5,653 nt of DNA, taken from positions 1 through 5,653 of the forward strand of contig JAGSHR010000068.1 of assembly GCA_029855985.1 (NCBI GenBank), in the 5' to 3' direction. Under the pieces are notes generated by a model. That model searched no databases. It was not told the origin of the DNA and was given only the letters and a program-made list of their open reading frames with translations. Of this stretch, positions 1-5,653 are shown piece by piece. This DNA comes from Candidatus Njordarchaeota archaeon. Its GTDB lineage: Archaea; Thermoproteota; JANJXX01; Panguiarchaeales; Panguiarchaeaceae. Each line of letters begins with the position of its first letter. Positions within the stretch are counted from its first letter, which is position 1. The position numbers and the translations under genes were made by a program.

Positions 1-311
1 GGCTTAGTAAGGGTTTGCACAGTCAAATCGGGTACATTTTTGTTCACCCCTTGTATAGGAGGAGGGGCGTGGCAACTAGATTAATCGAAGTTTCTTTAAA
101 GTTTTTATCGAATCAAGGAGTTGTTGGGGTGTGGGCGGTTACAGGAAGAGATAATCACGCGGCTATTGGTTTGTTTGAAAAGAATGGTTTCAAGAGGTTT
201 AACACGCCTAGAGAACTTGAGGGTTTTCTTAGCAGGAGGGACATTAAAAGGCTTTTATGGAAGCTTTATTACGAGGAGGGAGATGTAATCTTCTACAAAC
301 AGATAAGTTAG
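1..311 (+). CDS. GNAT-family N-acetyltransferase, C-terminal part (5' end outside window)
   Basis: The reading frame is open from base 3 to a TAG stop, giving 102 residues with no start needed inside the window. A TTG at 15 could serve as a start, but the protein would then lack the first half of the GNAT fold, so I treat the gene as cut by the left edge. The visible part holds the acetyl-CoA pyrophosphate-binding motif R-x-x-G-x-A (RRRGVA, residues 19-24), preceded by the beta strand IGYIFVHP. It also has the later motif NHAAIGLFEKNGF, typical of GNAT motif B. The tail ends in a final strand (DVIFYKQI). Such enzymes move an acetyl group from acetyl-CoA to an amine; the acceptor cannot be read from this fragment. 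The gene converges on the mutase operon with 33 bases between stop codons and has no evident link to it. Confidence 0.8.
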   Translation, partial: LSKGLHSQIGYIFVHPLYRRRGVATRLIEVSLKFLSNQGVVGVWAVTGRDNHAAIGLFEKNGFKRFNTPRELEGFLSRRDIKRLLWKLYYEEGDVIFYKQIS

Positions 312-317
312 AGTATT

Positions 318-322
318 AAAAA
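318..322 (-). terminator. Short T-tract after the mutase operon (weak terminator candidate)
   Basis: On the minus strand a run of five T residues lies about 23 bases beyond the stop of the small mutase subunit, in the 33-base gap between convergent genes. Archaeal RNA polymerase can terminate on T-runs without a hairpin, and I see no hairpin here. The run is short, so this is only a candidate. Confidence 0.25.
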
Positions 323-344
323 TGGGCTGAATAGGGTTTTAGAG

Positions 345-782
345 TTAGCGTTTCCTGGAGACCTCTTCGATTATTTTAACTATTTCCTTCATTGGTGTCC
401 CAGGAATGAATACCTTTTTAACACCCATCTCAACGAGTTTTTTAGCGTCATCTGTGGGGATTATCCCCCCAACCACGACGGGTATGTCCTCTGCACCGTT
501 TTCTTTCAATAATTCTAACACTTTTGGTATTAGGGCCATGTGGGCTCCCGAGAGTATGCTGATACCTATTACATCCACGTCTTCCTGTATTGCTGCTTGA
601 ACAACTTGTTCTGGTGTTTGTCTTATTCCCGTGTAAATCACTTCGAATCCCGCATCTCTTAATCCTCTTGCTATTATTTTTGCTCCCCTGTCATGTCCGT
701 CCAACCCTAGTTTTGCTACTAGGACCTTGATTGTCTTTCTTGTTAGTTTTTCTCTTAGTAGATCGTTTCTTTGCACTTTCAT
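345..782 (-). CDS. Acyl-CoA mutase (methylmalonyl-CoA mutase family), small cobalamin-binding subunit
   Basis: This 145-residue protein is a free-standing B12-binding domain, the partner of the catalytic subunit encoded just upstream. It carries the base-off/His-on signature DGHDRG (residues 28-33), with His30 as the expected lower axial cobalt ligand. Lys24 and Asp28 match Lys604 and Asp608 of the Propionibacterium enzyme. SILSGAH (76-82) and VGGIIP (104-109), which line the nucleotide-tail pocket, are also present. Its size is close to the small subunit of isobutyryl-CoA mutase (IcmB, about 136 aa) and to split archaeal methylmalonyl-CoA mutases. I chose ATG at 782, three bases after GGAGG. 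A TTG at 785 abuts the GGAGG directly, and a GTG at 776 has the best spacing (9 bases), so the start is uncertain by a few residues. The gap to the preceding stop is 7 bases, so it is co-transcribed and probably translationally coupled. The substrate is set by the large subunit. Confidence 0.93.
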   Translation of the reverse strand: MKVQRNDLLREKLTRKTIKVLVAKLGLDGHDRGAKIIARGLRDAGFEVIYTGIRQTPEQVVQAAIQEDVDVIGISILSGAHMALIPKVLELLKENGAEDIPVVVGGIIPTDDAKKLVEMGVKKVFIPGTPMKEIVKIIEEVSRKR

Positions 783-785
783 CAA

Positions 786-790
786 CCTCC
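786..790 (-). promoter_or_regulatory. Ribosome binding site of the small subunit, overlapping the upstream stop
   Basis: GGAGG on the minus strand; its first G is the last base of the TAG stop (792-790) of the large subunit. The spacing is 0 to TTG (785), 3 to ATG (782) and 9 to GTG (776). This fits coupled translation and leaves the exact start open. Confidence 0.7.
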
Positions 791-2481
791 TAGTATATTG
801 GTTCCTCTATCCATTCTCCGTGGACTTCCTTGAGGACACCCATTATTTCTCCAAGCGTTGCGTATGCTTTAACTGCTCTAAGTATGTATGGCATAACATT
901 CTCTCCTTTTTCTGCAGCAACCCTAAGCTCGTCTAACAGTTTTCTCACTTTCTCACTGTTCCTCTCTTCCTTGATTTTCCTCAACCTCTCTATCTGTCGT
1001 CTCTCAACATCAGGTTGACTAATCTTTAGGATTGGTATTTCTAGTTTCTCGTCTTTTTCGACGAACATGTTGACTCCCACTACGGGTCTTTCTCCGCTTT
1101 CAATCTCGTTTTGGATTCTGGCCGAATTATTGATTATTTCTCTTTGCGGGTAGCCCAACTTTATTGCGCGAACCATTCCACCCATTTCCTCGATTTTATC
1201 GATGTACTTCCATGCGCGTTCTTCCATTTCATCTGTTAACCATTCCACGTAATAGGAGCCAGCTAGGGGATCAACGGTATCGGTTACTCCGGATTCGTAA
1301 GCGATTATTTGCTGGGTTCTCAGAGCAATTTTTACGGCTTTCTCTGACGGTAAAGCCCAAGCTTCGTCGAAGGAGTTTGTGTGGAGTGATTGTGTTCCAC
1401 CGAGAACTGCTGCTAGAGCTTGTATTGTTACTCTAACTATGTTGTTTTCTGGTTGCTGTGCGGTTAACTGCCATCCGGATGTTTGAGTGTGGAATCTTAG
1501 CCACATGCTTCTCTCCTTTTTTGCTCCAAATTTTTCTTTGATTATCTTTGCCCACATTCGCCTTGCTGCTCTGAATTTGGCTATTTCCTCGAAGAAGTTG
1601 ATGCCAACTGCGAAGAAGAAGGATAACCTGTGCGCGAAGTCGTCTACCTTGTAGCCTCTTCTTATTCCCTCTTTAACGTACTCTATTCCATCAGCGATTG
1701 TGAATGCTAATTCTTGGAGTGCACTTGCTCCAGCTTCTCTTATGTGGTATCCGCTTATTGATATAGGGTTCCATTTCGGTAGGTTATTGACGCTAAACTC
1801 TATGAGGTCCCATGTTATCTTTAAACCGGCTTCCGGTGGGAAAATGTAGGATTTCTGGGCGATGTACTCTTTTAACGCGTCATTCTGCGTGGTTCCCCCA
1901 ATTTTGTCCCAGGGGACTCCTTGCTTCTCGCCGACAGCGATGTACATGGCTAGAATAATGGGTGCCGGCGGATTGATTGTAAAGTTTGTAGTTACTTTGT
2001 CAAGTGGTATCCCATCAAAGAGTATCTCCATGTCTCTTAGCGTGTCAATGGCGACACCGCAAACTCCCACTTCACCGTGTGCGAGAGGGTCATCTGAATC
2101 CAAACCCAACAATGTGGGGAAGTCGAACGCTACGCTTAAACCTGTTTCTCCATGTTCAATCAGGTACTTTAACCTCTGATTTGTGTCTTCTGGTGTCCCG
2201 TACCCCGAGAACTGCCTCATTGTCCAGAGTCTACCCCTGTACATTGTTGCGTGGATTCCCCTTGTGAAGGGGTATTGCCCTGGGAAACCGAGTTTCTTAA
2301 AGTAATCGAAGTTTTTTAGGTCTGCGGGAGTGTAGATCCTTTTCACTTTTATTCCAGAATGAGTTTTGAATTCTTCTTTTCTCTCTGGGAATCTTTTGAG
2401 TGATTTGGGGACCGTTTCTTTTTCCCATTTTTCTTCGGCTTCTTTAATCTCTTTAATGGCATTTTCGTCAAAAAGATTCAT
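790..2481 (-). CDS. Acyl-CoA mutase large (catalytic) subunit, methylmalonyl-CoA mutase family; isobutyryl-CoA mutase-like active site
   Basis: This 563-residue protein forms the substrate-binding TIM barrel of an adenosylcobalamin-dependent carbon-skeleton mutase and needs the small subunit encoded next to it. Family landmarks in order are [12 protein letters not shown] (70-81), [10 protein letters not shown] (86-95), [10 protein letters not shown] (114-123), [12 protein letters not shown] (195-206), SISGYH (241-246) and [11 protein letters not shown] further on. Tyr245, His246 and Gln199 match the catalytic Tyr243, His244 and Gln197 of the Propionibacterium enzyme. The residues that bind the methylmalonyl carboxylate, Tyr89 and Arg207 there, are Phe91 and Gln209 here, the pair reported for isobutyryl-CoA mutase. 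Most automatic pipelines would say methylmalonyl-CoA mutase; I prefer isobutyryl-CoA mutase-like, with substrate untested. Start ATG 2481 has GGTGGAG six bases upstream and begins with a normal N-terminus ([19 protein letters not shown]). The longer open frame upstream is AT-rich noncoding DNA. The length matches IcmA and the archaeal split large subunits. Confidence 0.95.
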   Translation of the reverse strand: MNLFDENAIKEIKEAEEKWEKETVPKSLKRFPERKEEFKTHSGIKVKRIYTPADLKNFDYFKKLGFPGQYPFTRGIHATMYRGRLWTMRQFSGYGTPEDTNQRLKYLIEHGETGLSVAFDFPTLLGLDSDDPLAHGEVGVCGVAIDTLRDMEILFDGIPLDKVTTNFTINPPAPIILAMYIAVGEKQGVPWDKIGGTTQNDALKEYIAQKSYIFPPEAGLKITWDLIEFSVNNLPKWNPISISGYHIREAGASALQELAFTIADGIEYVKEGIRRGYKVDDFAHRLSFFFAVGINFFEEIAKFRAARRMWAKIIKEKFGAKKERSMWLRFHTQTSGWQLTAQQPENNIVRVTIQALAAVLGGTQSLHTNSFDEAWALPSEKAVKIALRTQQIIAYESGVTDTVDPLAGSYYVEWLTDEMEERAWKYIDKIEEMGGMVRAIKLGYPQREIINNSARIQNEIESGERPVVGVNMFVEKDEKLEIPILKISQPDVERRQIERLRKIKEERNSEKVRKLLDELRVAAEKGENVMPYILRAVKAYATLGEIMGVLKEVHGEWIEEPIY

Positions 2482-2487
2482 GTTGGA

Positions 2488-2494
2488 CTCCACC
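2488..2494 (-). promoter_or_regulatory. Ribosome binding site of the mutase large subunit
   Basis: GGTGGAG on the minus strand, with a 6-base spacer to ATG 2481. It decides the start in favour of MNLFDEN over the 53-codon upstream extension, which is AT-rich and has a composition unlike coding DNA. Confidence 0.65.
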
Positions 2495-2549
2495 GTGACC
2501 AAAAATTTGCAGTAAATATATTTCCTAATAGTAAAAATACATTTGCCGA

Positions 2550-2557
2550 TATTTAAA
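2550..2557 (-). promoter_or_regulatory. Candidate archaeal TATA box for the mutase operon
   Basis: TTTAAATA on the minus strand. Transcription would be expected near 2525-2530, giving a leader of about 45 bases that includes the ribosome site. A second AT-rich stretch (about 2516-2523, AAATATAT) lies closer to the gene and would give a leader of roughly 12 bases; it is the alternative. No clear BRE element is visible next to either. Confidence 0.4.
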
Positions 2558-2767
2558 TTGTAGTTCAATAAGAAAAGAAAACGGCTTCTAGGATTGAAAA
2601 TAAATCGTATAAACGCATACTTGTAGAATATACAATACAAGCAAAAACATAATAAATGGACTCTTGTTAAGCTGGACTGCCTAGTTTTTATCTATATGCC
2701 CTAGGGACCTAGAGTTCTCTAAATCTTAATGAATACTGTTAAGAGTTTTTCCTCGATTTATAGTGTC

Positions 2768-2816
2768 GTATATGTGAGTATATGGGGTTTAGACGTGTTT
2801 AGATTTGCTTTAGTTA
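2768..2816. repeat. Helically phased short direct repeats (possible regulator binding array)
   Basis: GTATATG occurs at 2768 and 2778, and GTTTAGA at 2787 and 2797, with a degenerate fifth unit GCTTTAG at 2807. The unit starts are 10, 9, 10 and 10 bases apart, so all would face one side of the helix. The array lies about 50-95 bases upstream of the candidate TATA box of the acyl-CoA dehydrogenase gene. The repeats are plain in the sequence; a role as an operator is inferred. Confidence 0.45.
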
Positions 2817-2863
2817 AAACATGTCGCGTTGTGTTTTAATTCATTTTGACTGGATTACCTATT

Positions 2864-2871
2864 TTTATAAA
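2864..2871 (+). promoter_or_regulatory. Candidate archaeal TATA box for the acyl-CoA dehydrogenase gene
   Basis: TTTATAAA matches the archaeal TATA consensus well, inside an AT-rich run. Transcription would start near 2890-2896, giving a leader of about 35 bases before ATG 2928. Confidence 0.55.
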
Positions 2872-2927
2872 AAAGTAAAATTATTCGATTTTTAGCTGAA
2901 TCAAATTAACTTTGAAGAGTGAAAAAC

Positions 2928-4079
2928 ATGATGGAATTATTAACGGATGAACACAGACTAATTCAACAATCTGCACGAGAATTTACTGAAAACGAGGTTC
3001 GCCCAATCGAAAGAAAGATGGATCAAGAAAACTGGTATCCTAGAGATCTCTTGAGGAAACTTGGAGAGATGGGTTTCTTGGGTGCGGATACCCCTGAGGA
3101 ATATGGAGGGTCAGGGATAGATTCTCTTGGTTACGTTCTAGTACTCGAGGAATTATCGAAAGTTAGTCCCGCGGTGGGAATAATTACTGAGGTTCAAGCA
3201 AGCTTGGTGGCTGGGGGAATAGCTCTTTATGGAACAGAAGAACAAAAAGAAAAGTATCTGCCAAAGCTGGTTTCGGGGGAAATAGTTGGTGCGTACGCAT
3301 TAACGGAACCTGGTGCTGGATCGGATGCCGCGAATTTAAAGTTAACGGCCAAAAAGGAGGGTGATGTTTGGGTTCTAAATGGGACCAAACTGTTTATAAC
3401 TCAGGGTACAGAGGCGGATGTTATAATTGTTTTTGCTAGAACTGGTGACCCAAAAGAAAGGCATAGAACCATAACGGCATTCATAGTTGAGAAGAACATG
3501 AAGGGTTTCAGAGTTGGTTCAAAGCTGGAAGTGATGGGGATAAGGGGAACTGGTACAGCTGAACTAGTTTTTGACAATGTAGAGGTTTCCGAAGAAAATA
3601 TTCTTGGGCAGTTAAACGGGGGTTTTAAGATAGCAATGGAGTTATTAAATGTTGGGAGATTGAGTGTAGCAGCAATATCTGTTGGTTTGTCTCAAGGTGC
3701 GTTAGAGGAAAGTATTAGGTATTCAACGGAGAGGAAGGCTTTTGGTGTAAAACTGGCCCAGCATCAAGCGATTAGTTTTTATTTAGCGGAAATGCACACG
3801 TTAACTCAAGCAGCTAGGGTTATGACTTATGATGTAGCGGTAAAGAGGGATAAGGGTCAAGATATTGTAATGGATGCAGCGGCCGCGAAGCTTTTTGCGA
3901 GCAGAGTTGCTGTTAAGGTATCGGATCTAGGCGTCCAGATTCACGGTGGTTATGGTTACTCTAAGGATTCTCTTGTTGAGAAGCTCTACAGGGATGCTAA
4001 GTTAATGGAGATTGGCGAGGGTACAAGTGAGATTTTGAAATATGTTATATCTAAGAGACTGCTTAAGGGGTTACTATAG
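2928..4079 (+). CDS. Acyl-CoA dehydrogenase, short-chain (butyryl-CoA) type
   Basis: This 383-residue FAD enzyme is expected to remove two hydrogens from an acyl-CoA to form the 2-enoyl-CoA, passing electrons to electron-transfer flavoprotein (not in this window). Visible features in order are the helical N-terminal domain (to about 120), the flavin motif YALTEPGAGSD (123-133), the beta-domain segment LFITQG (155-160), R-x-x-FG (269-273) with the following LAQHQ, QIHGGYGY (337-344), and EIGEGTSEI (361-369). Glu364 in the last is at the position of the catalytic base in short- and medium-chain enzymes; isovaleryl- and long-chain enzymes carry it elsewhere. The length is typical. I chose ATG 2928; ATG 2931 is equally possible, and GTG 2919 is less likely because it has poor ribosome-site spacing. 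The divergent mutase makes butyryl-CoA or isobutyryl-CoA likely substrates, but chain length cannot be fixed from sequence. Confidence 0.94.
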   Translation: MMELLTDEHRLIQQSAREFTENEVRPIERKMDQENWYPRDLLRKLGEMGFLGADTPEEYGGSGIDSLGYVLVLEELSKVSPAVGIITEVQASLVAGGIALYGTEEQKEKYLPKLVSGEIVGAYALTEPGAGSDAANLKLTAKKEGDVWVLNGTKLFITQGTEADVIIVFARTGDPKERHRTITAFIVEKNMKGFRVGSKLEVMGIRGTGTAELVFDNVEVSEENILGQLNGGFKIAMELLNVGRLSVAAISVGLSQGALEESIRYSTERKAFGVKLAQHQAISFYLAEMHTLTQAARVMTYDVAVKRDKGQDIVMDAAAAKLFASRVAVKVSDLGVQIHGGYGYSKDSLVEKLYRDAKLMEIGEGTSEILKYVISKRLLKGLL

Positions 4080-4130
4080 GGAACACGGAATCAAAGAGCG
4101 AAAGGATAACTACGGAATAACGTTGCACAA

Positions 4131-4156
4131 TTTTTTCACCAGATTTTTTTGATTTT
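4131..4156 (+). terminator. T-rich tract between acyl-CoA dehydrogenase and meaB
   Basis: Runs of six T (4131-4136), seven T (4144-4150) and four T (4153-4156) lie 50-75 bases after the dehydrogenase stop, with no hairpin. This suits archaeal T-tract termination or partial read-through. I find no convincing TATA box in the 109-base gap, so meaB may depend on read-through. Confidence 0.4.
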
Positions 4157-4188
4157 AGTTGAATGTTTCCTGGGAGTGTTAGAGGAAA

Positions 4189-5160
4189 ATGTATTCCATT
4201 GATGAAGCATATAAATTGTTTGAAGACGCTATTAACGGGAACCGAAGGGCTATCGGTAAATTACTAACCCTCGTTGAATCGCCCACGGCAGAGTATATTC
4301 CCCTACTTCAAGATATAATCTCCAGAAGTGGCAATGCTCACATAATAGGTATAACGGGGGTTCCCGGAGCTGGCAAAAGCACATTAATCTCACGGTTAAT
4401 AACAGAGTTGAGGAAGAAGAATTATCGAATAGCTGTAATAGCCATTGATCCATCAAGTCCCTTTACTAGTGGGGCATTTCTAGGTGATAGGTTGAGAATG
4501 CAAAAACATGCGACTGATGAGAATGTATTCATAAGGAGCCTTGCCTCTAGGGGATTGAAGGGTGGTTTATCTTTGGCAACTCTCTTGACACTTGAAACTT
4601 TTGATGCCCTTGGTTATGATAAAATAATCATTGAGACTGTAGGCGCAGGTCAAGTTGATGTTGATGTTTTCTTCGCCGCCATGACTATTCTTGTGGTTAC
4701 ACTCCCTGCGGCAGGGGATGAGATTCAAGCTTTGAAGGCAGGTTTGATGGAGATTGGAGATATTTACGTGGTGAACAAGGCGGATAAACTTGACGCAGAT
4801 GAGGCTTACCAACAGTTAAAATTTGCTCTAGAAGCTGGTGAATTGCACCATAAGAAGGGCTGGAAGCCAAAGGTTATTAAAGCATCAGCTGTCACAGGAC
4901 TCGGCATGAAGGAAATCGTTGAATCACTCGACGAACATTTTCATTTCTTGAAGGAAACTAGTGAATTAAAAAAATCTGTGTATTCCAGAAGGGAACACTT
5001 GACCCGCGTTCTGCTTTATTGGTTTGTGGAAAGAGAAATTGATAAAAGACTCGAATCCACTTCTGATATCCTCGAGCAGGTGAAGAGGGGAGAGAAAGAC
5101 CCGATAACCGCTGCAATCGAGGCTTATAAGAGAATGTTTCAATTTGGAGGTGAAATCTAA
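4189..5160 (+). CDS. meaB: MeaB/ArgK-family G-protein chaperone of the B12-dependent acyl-CoA mutase
   Basis: This 323-residue cytosolic GTPase belongs to the family (MeaB, human MMAA) that gates adenosylcobalamin loading and protects the mutase from inactivation. Visible motifs are the P-loop GVPGAGKST (57-65), IDPSSPFTSGAFLGDR (86-101), the G3-like ETVGAGQ (149-155), the base-specificity motif NKAD (196-199) and SAV (233-235). The C-terminal helical part (about 255-323), used for dimerisation in the family, is present. After ETVGAGQ the usual Ser-Glu is Val-Asp (156-157), a departure noted in the findings. Start ATG 4189 has GGGAGTG ten bases upstream, plus a purine-rich AGAGGA close by. 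Because the partner mutase is encoded nearby, I read it as that enzyme's chaperone and not as an arginine-transport kinase, the old ArgK label. It follows the acyl-CoA dehydrogenase by 109 bases and overlaps the next gene by one base. Confidence 0.95.
   Translation: MYSIDEAYKLFEDAINGNRRAIGKLLTLVESPTAEYIPLLQDIISRSGNAHIIGITGVPGAGKSTLISRLITELRKKNYRIAVIAIDPSSPFTSGAFLGDRLRMQKHATDENVFIRSLASRGLKGGLSLATLLTLETFDALGYDKIIIETVGAGQVDVDVFFAAMTILVVTLPAAGDEIQALKAGLMEIGDIYVVNKADKLDADEAYQQLKFALEAGELHHKKGWKPKVIKASAVTGLGMKEIVESLDEHFHFLKETSELKKSVYSRREHLTRVLLYWFVEREIDKRLESTSDILEQVKRGEKDPITAAIEAYKRMFQFGGEI
5146..5153 (+). promoter_or_regulatory. Strong ribosome binding site of the BtuF-like gene, inside the end of meaB
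   Basis: GGAGGTGA, a full-length match to the archaeal anti-Shine-Dalgarno, with a 6-base spacer to ATG 5160. The TGA within it (5151-5153) is in the downstream gene's frame, so it also blocks any N-terminal extension. Confidence 0.85.
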
Positions 5161-5653
5161 TGGAAGTATATAGTGACATCCTCGGAATGAAGATAAACGT
5201 TCCAGACAATCCAAAAAGAATAGTAAGCTTGGCTCCAAGTGTTACAGAGACACTGTTCATGCTTGGCTTAGATGAAGAAATTGTAGGCGTAAGCTACTTC
5301 TGTAACAAACCAGACAAAGCGAAGTCAAAACCTAGAGTGGGAAGCTACATGCAAGTGAACTTTGATAAACTGTTGGGGCTAGAACCAGATCTAGTGATCA
5401 CAACAACGGGTGCACAGAGGGAGACAAACAAAAAACTCATCGAAAAAGGTGTCCCAGTTTACCCAGTTCCACTACCAATAAGCGCATATGGAATACTAGA
5501 AAACATTTGGACAATTGGAAACCTAGTAAACAAGGTTAACGAAGCCAGAAAACTATTAGATTCCCTATCCATGAAAATAGCTAAAATCGTTAACAATAAG
5601 CCTGAGAAAGCGTTAAAAGTTTACTGGGAGATAAACCTCGGAGGCCCCATAAC
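5160..5653 (+). CDS. BtuF-fold (helical backbone metal receptor) corrinoid-binding-like protein, cytosolic form, 3' end outside window
   Basis: The first 164 residues are visible. After ten residues the sequence goes directly into the domain of periplasmic-binding proteins for cobalamin and iron siderophores (PF01497 type): RIVSLAPSVTETLFMLGL (20-37), EIVGVSYFCNKP (40-51), KPRVGSYMQVNFDKLLGLEPDLVITT (57-82), then GVPVYPVPLP and the long linking helix (about 113-142). In transporters this family captures vitamin B12 outside the membrane, but here no signal peptide or lipobox precedes the domain. An in-frame TGA nine bases upstream shows none can be added, so the product should be cytosolic. 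The ATG shares its A with the meaB stop (TAATG), indicating tight coupling. I infer a corrinoid-handling role for the mutase; binding of another metal complex cannot be excluded. No permease or ATPase gene is visible within the window. Confidence 0.88.
   Translation, partial: MEVYSDILGMKINVPDNPKRIVSLAPSVTETLFMLGLDEEIVGVSYFCNKPDKAKSKPRVGSYMQVNFDKLLGLEPDLVITTTGAQRETNKKLIEKGVPVYPVPLPISAYGILENIWTIGNLVNKVNEARKLLDSLSMKIAKIVNNKPEKALKVYWEINLGGPI

Larger units (their letters stand above)
2482..2927. other. Divergent intergenic region between mutase operon and acyl-CoA dehydrogenase
   Basis: These 446 bases hold no gene I can support. The flanks are AT-rich and contain the two candidate TATA boxes. 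The middle (about 2660-2830) is less AT-rich and holds an 8-base palindrome CCCTAGGG at 2699-2706, a loose inverted repeat TCTTAA/TTAAGA (2724-2744), and the phased direct repeats at 2768-2816. No cobalamin riboswitch box, tRNA or transposon end was seen. It is long for an archaeal promoter region and is where shared control of both operons would sit. Confidence 0.7.

Noticed and set aside
345..2481. A frameshifted single-chain mutase
   Set aside because: The two genes are separated by an in-frame stop with its own strong ribosome site, and both lengths fit the normal split form, so this is not a broken fusion.
2482..2640. 53-codon upstream extension of the mutase large subunit
   Set aside because: It is AT-rich, rich in Phe, Tyr, Ile and Lys without family similarity, contains the likely promoter, and lies before a good ribosome site and a normal N-terminus at 2481.
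2660..2730. tRNA-like segment (GAGTTCTCTAAATC resembles a T-arm)
   Set aside because: The T-loop does not match GTTCRANNC and no acceptor stem or cloverleaf can be paired around it.
2699..2744. Palindrome CCCTAGGG and inverted repeat TCTTAA/TTAAGA as operators
   Set aside because: They are short, and the second has only six paired bases with a nine-base loop; chance occurrence is likely, so they are only mentioned within the intergenic region.
2919..2927. GTG start for the acyl-CoA dehydrogenase
   Set aside because: It adds three residues and has almost no space after the GAAG upstream; ATG 2928 or 2931 is better placed after the purine-rich GAGTGA and gives a usual N-terminus.
2482..2927. 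Cobalamin riboswitch between the divergent operons
   Set aside because: No B12-box-like GCCACTG core or matching stem arrangement was seen on either strand, and such riboswitches are essentially bacterial.
4189..5160. ArgK-type arginine transport kinase
   Set aside because: That label is historical; the motifs and the neighbouring B12 mutase fit the MeaB chaperone role.

Overview
The window looks archaeal, most likely from a thermophilic or TACK-type lineage; the exact lineage cannot be named from the sequence alone. The evidence is TATA-box-like elements about 25 bases before the expected transcript starts, strong GGAGG-type ribosome sites, a T-tract that could terminate transcription without a hairpin, and an acyl-CoA mutase split into separate catalytic and cobalamin-binding genes. 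The DNA is moderately AT-rich, with more AT-rich intergenic sequence.

Layout. At the left edge (1-311, +) is the C-terminal part of a GNAT acetyltransferase. It converges on a two-gene minus-strand operon (2481 down to 345). This operon encodes the catalytic subunit (563 aa) and the small B12-binding subunit (145 aa) of an adenosylcobalamin-dependent acyl-CoA mutase of the methylmalonyl-CoA mutase family. A 446-base divergent intergenic region (2482-2927) carries candidate TATA boxes for both directions and an array of short direct repeats spaced about one helical turn apart. On the plus strand follow an acyl-CoA dehydrogenase (2928-4079), a MeaB/ArgK-type G-protein chaperone (4189-5160), and the start of a BtuF-fold corrinoid or metal-binding protein (from 5160, cut by the right edge). 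The last gene overlaps the meaB stop codon by one base.

How the genes may work together. The mutase needs adenosylcobalamin, MeaB protects and reloads it, and the BtuF-like protein may bind the corrinoid. That last protein has no signal peptide, and an in-frame stop nine bases before its ATG rules out an upstream leader. The main observation concerns substrate. By homology the mutase would be called methylmalonyl-CoA mutase, but the two residues that hold the methylmalonyl carboxylate (Tyr89 and Arg207 in the Propionibacterium enzyme) are Phe91 and Gln209 here. That is the pair known from isobutyryl-CoA mutase. Together with a divergent short-chain-type acyl-CoA dehydrogenase, this suggests a route interconverting isobutyryl-CoA and butyryl-CoA with oxidation to an enoyl-CoA, rather than the propionate/succinate route. 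This is inferred from sequence and gene context.
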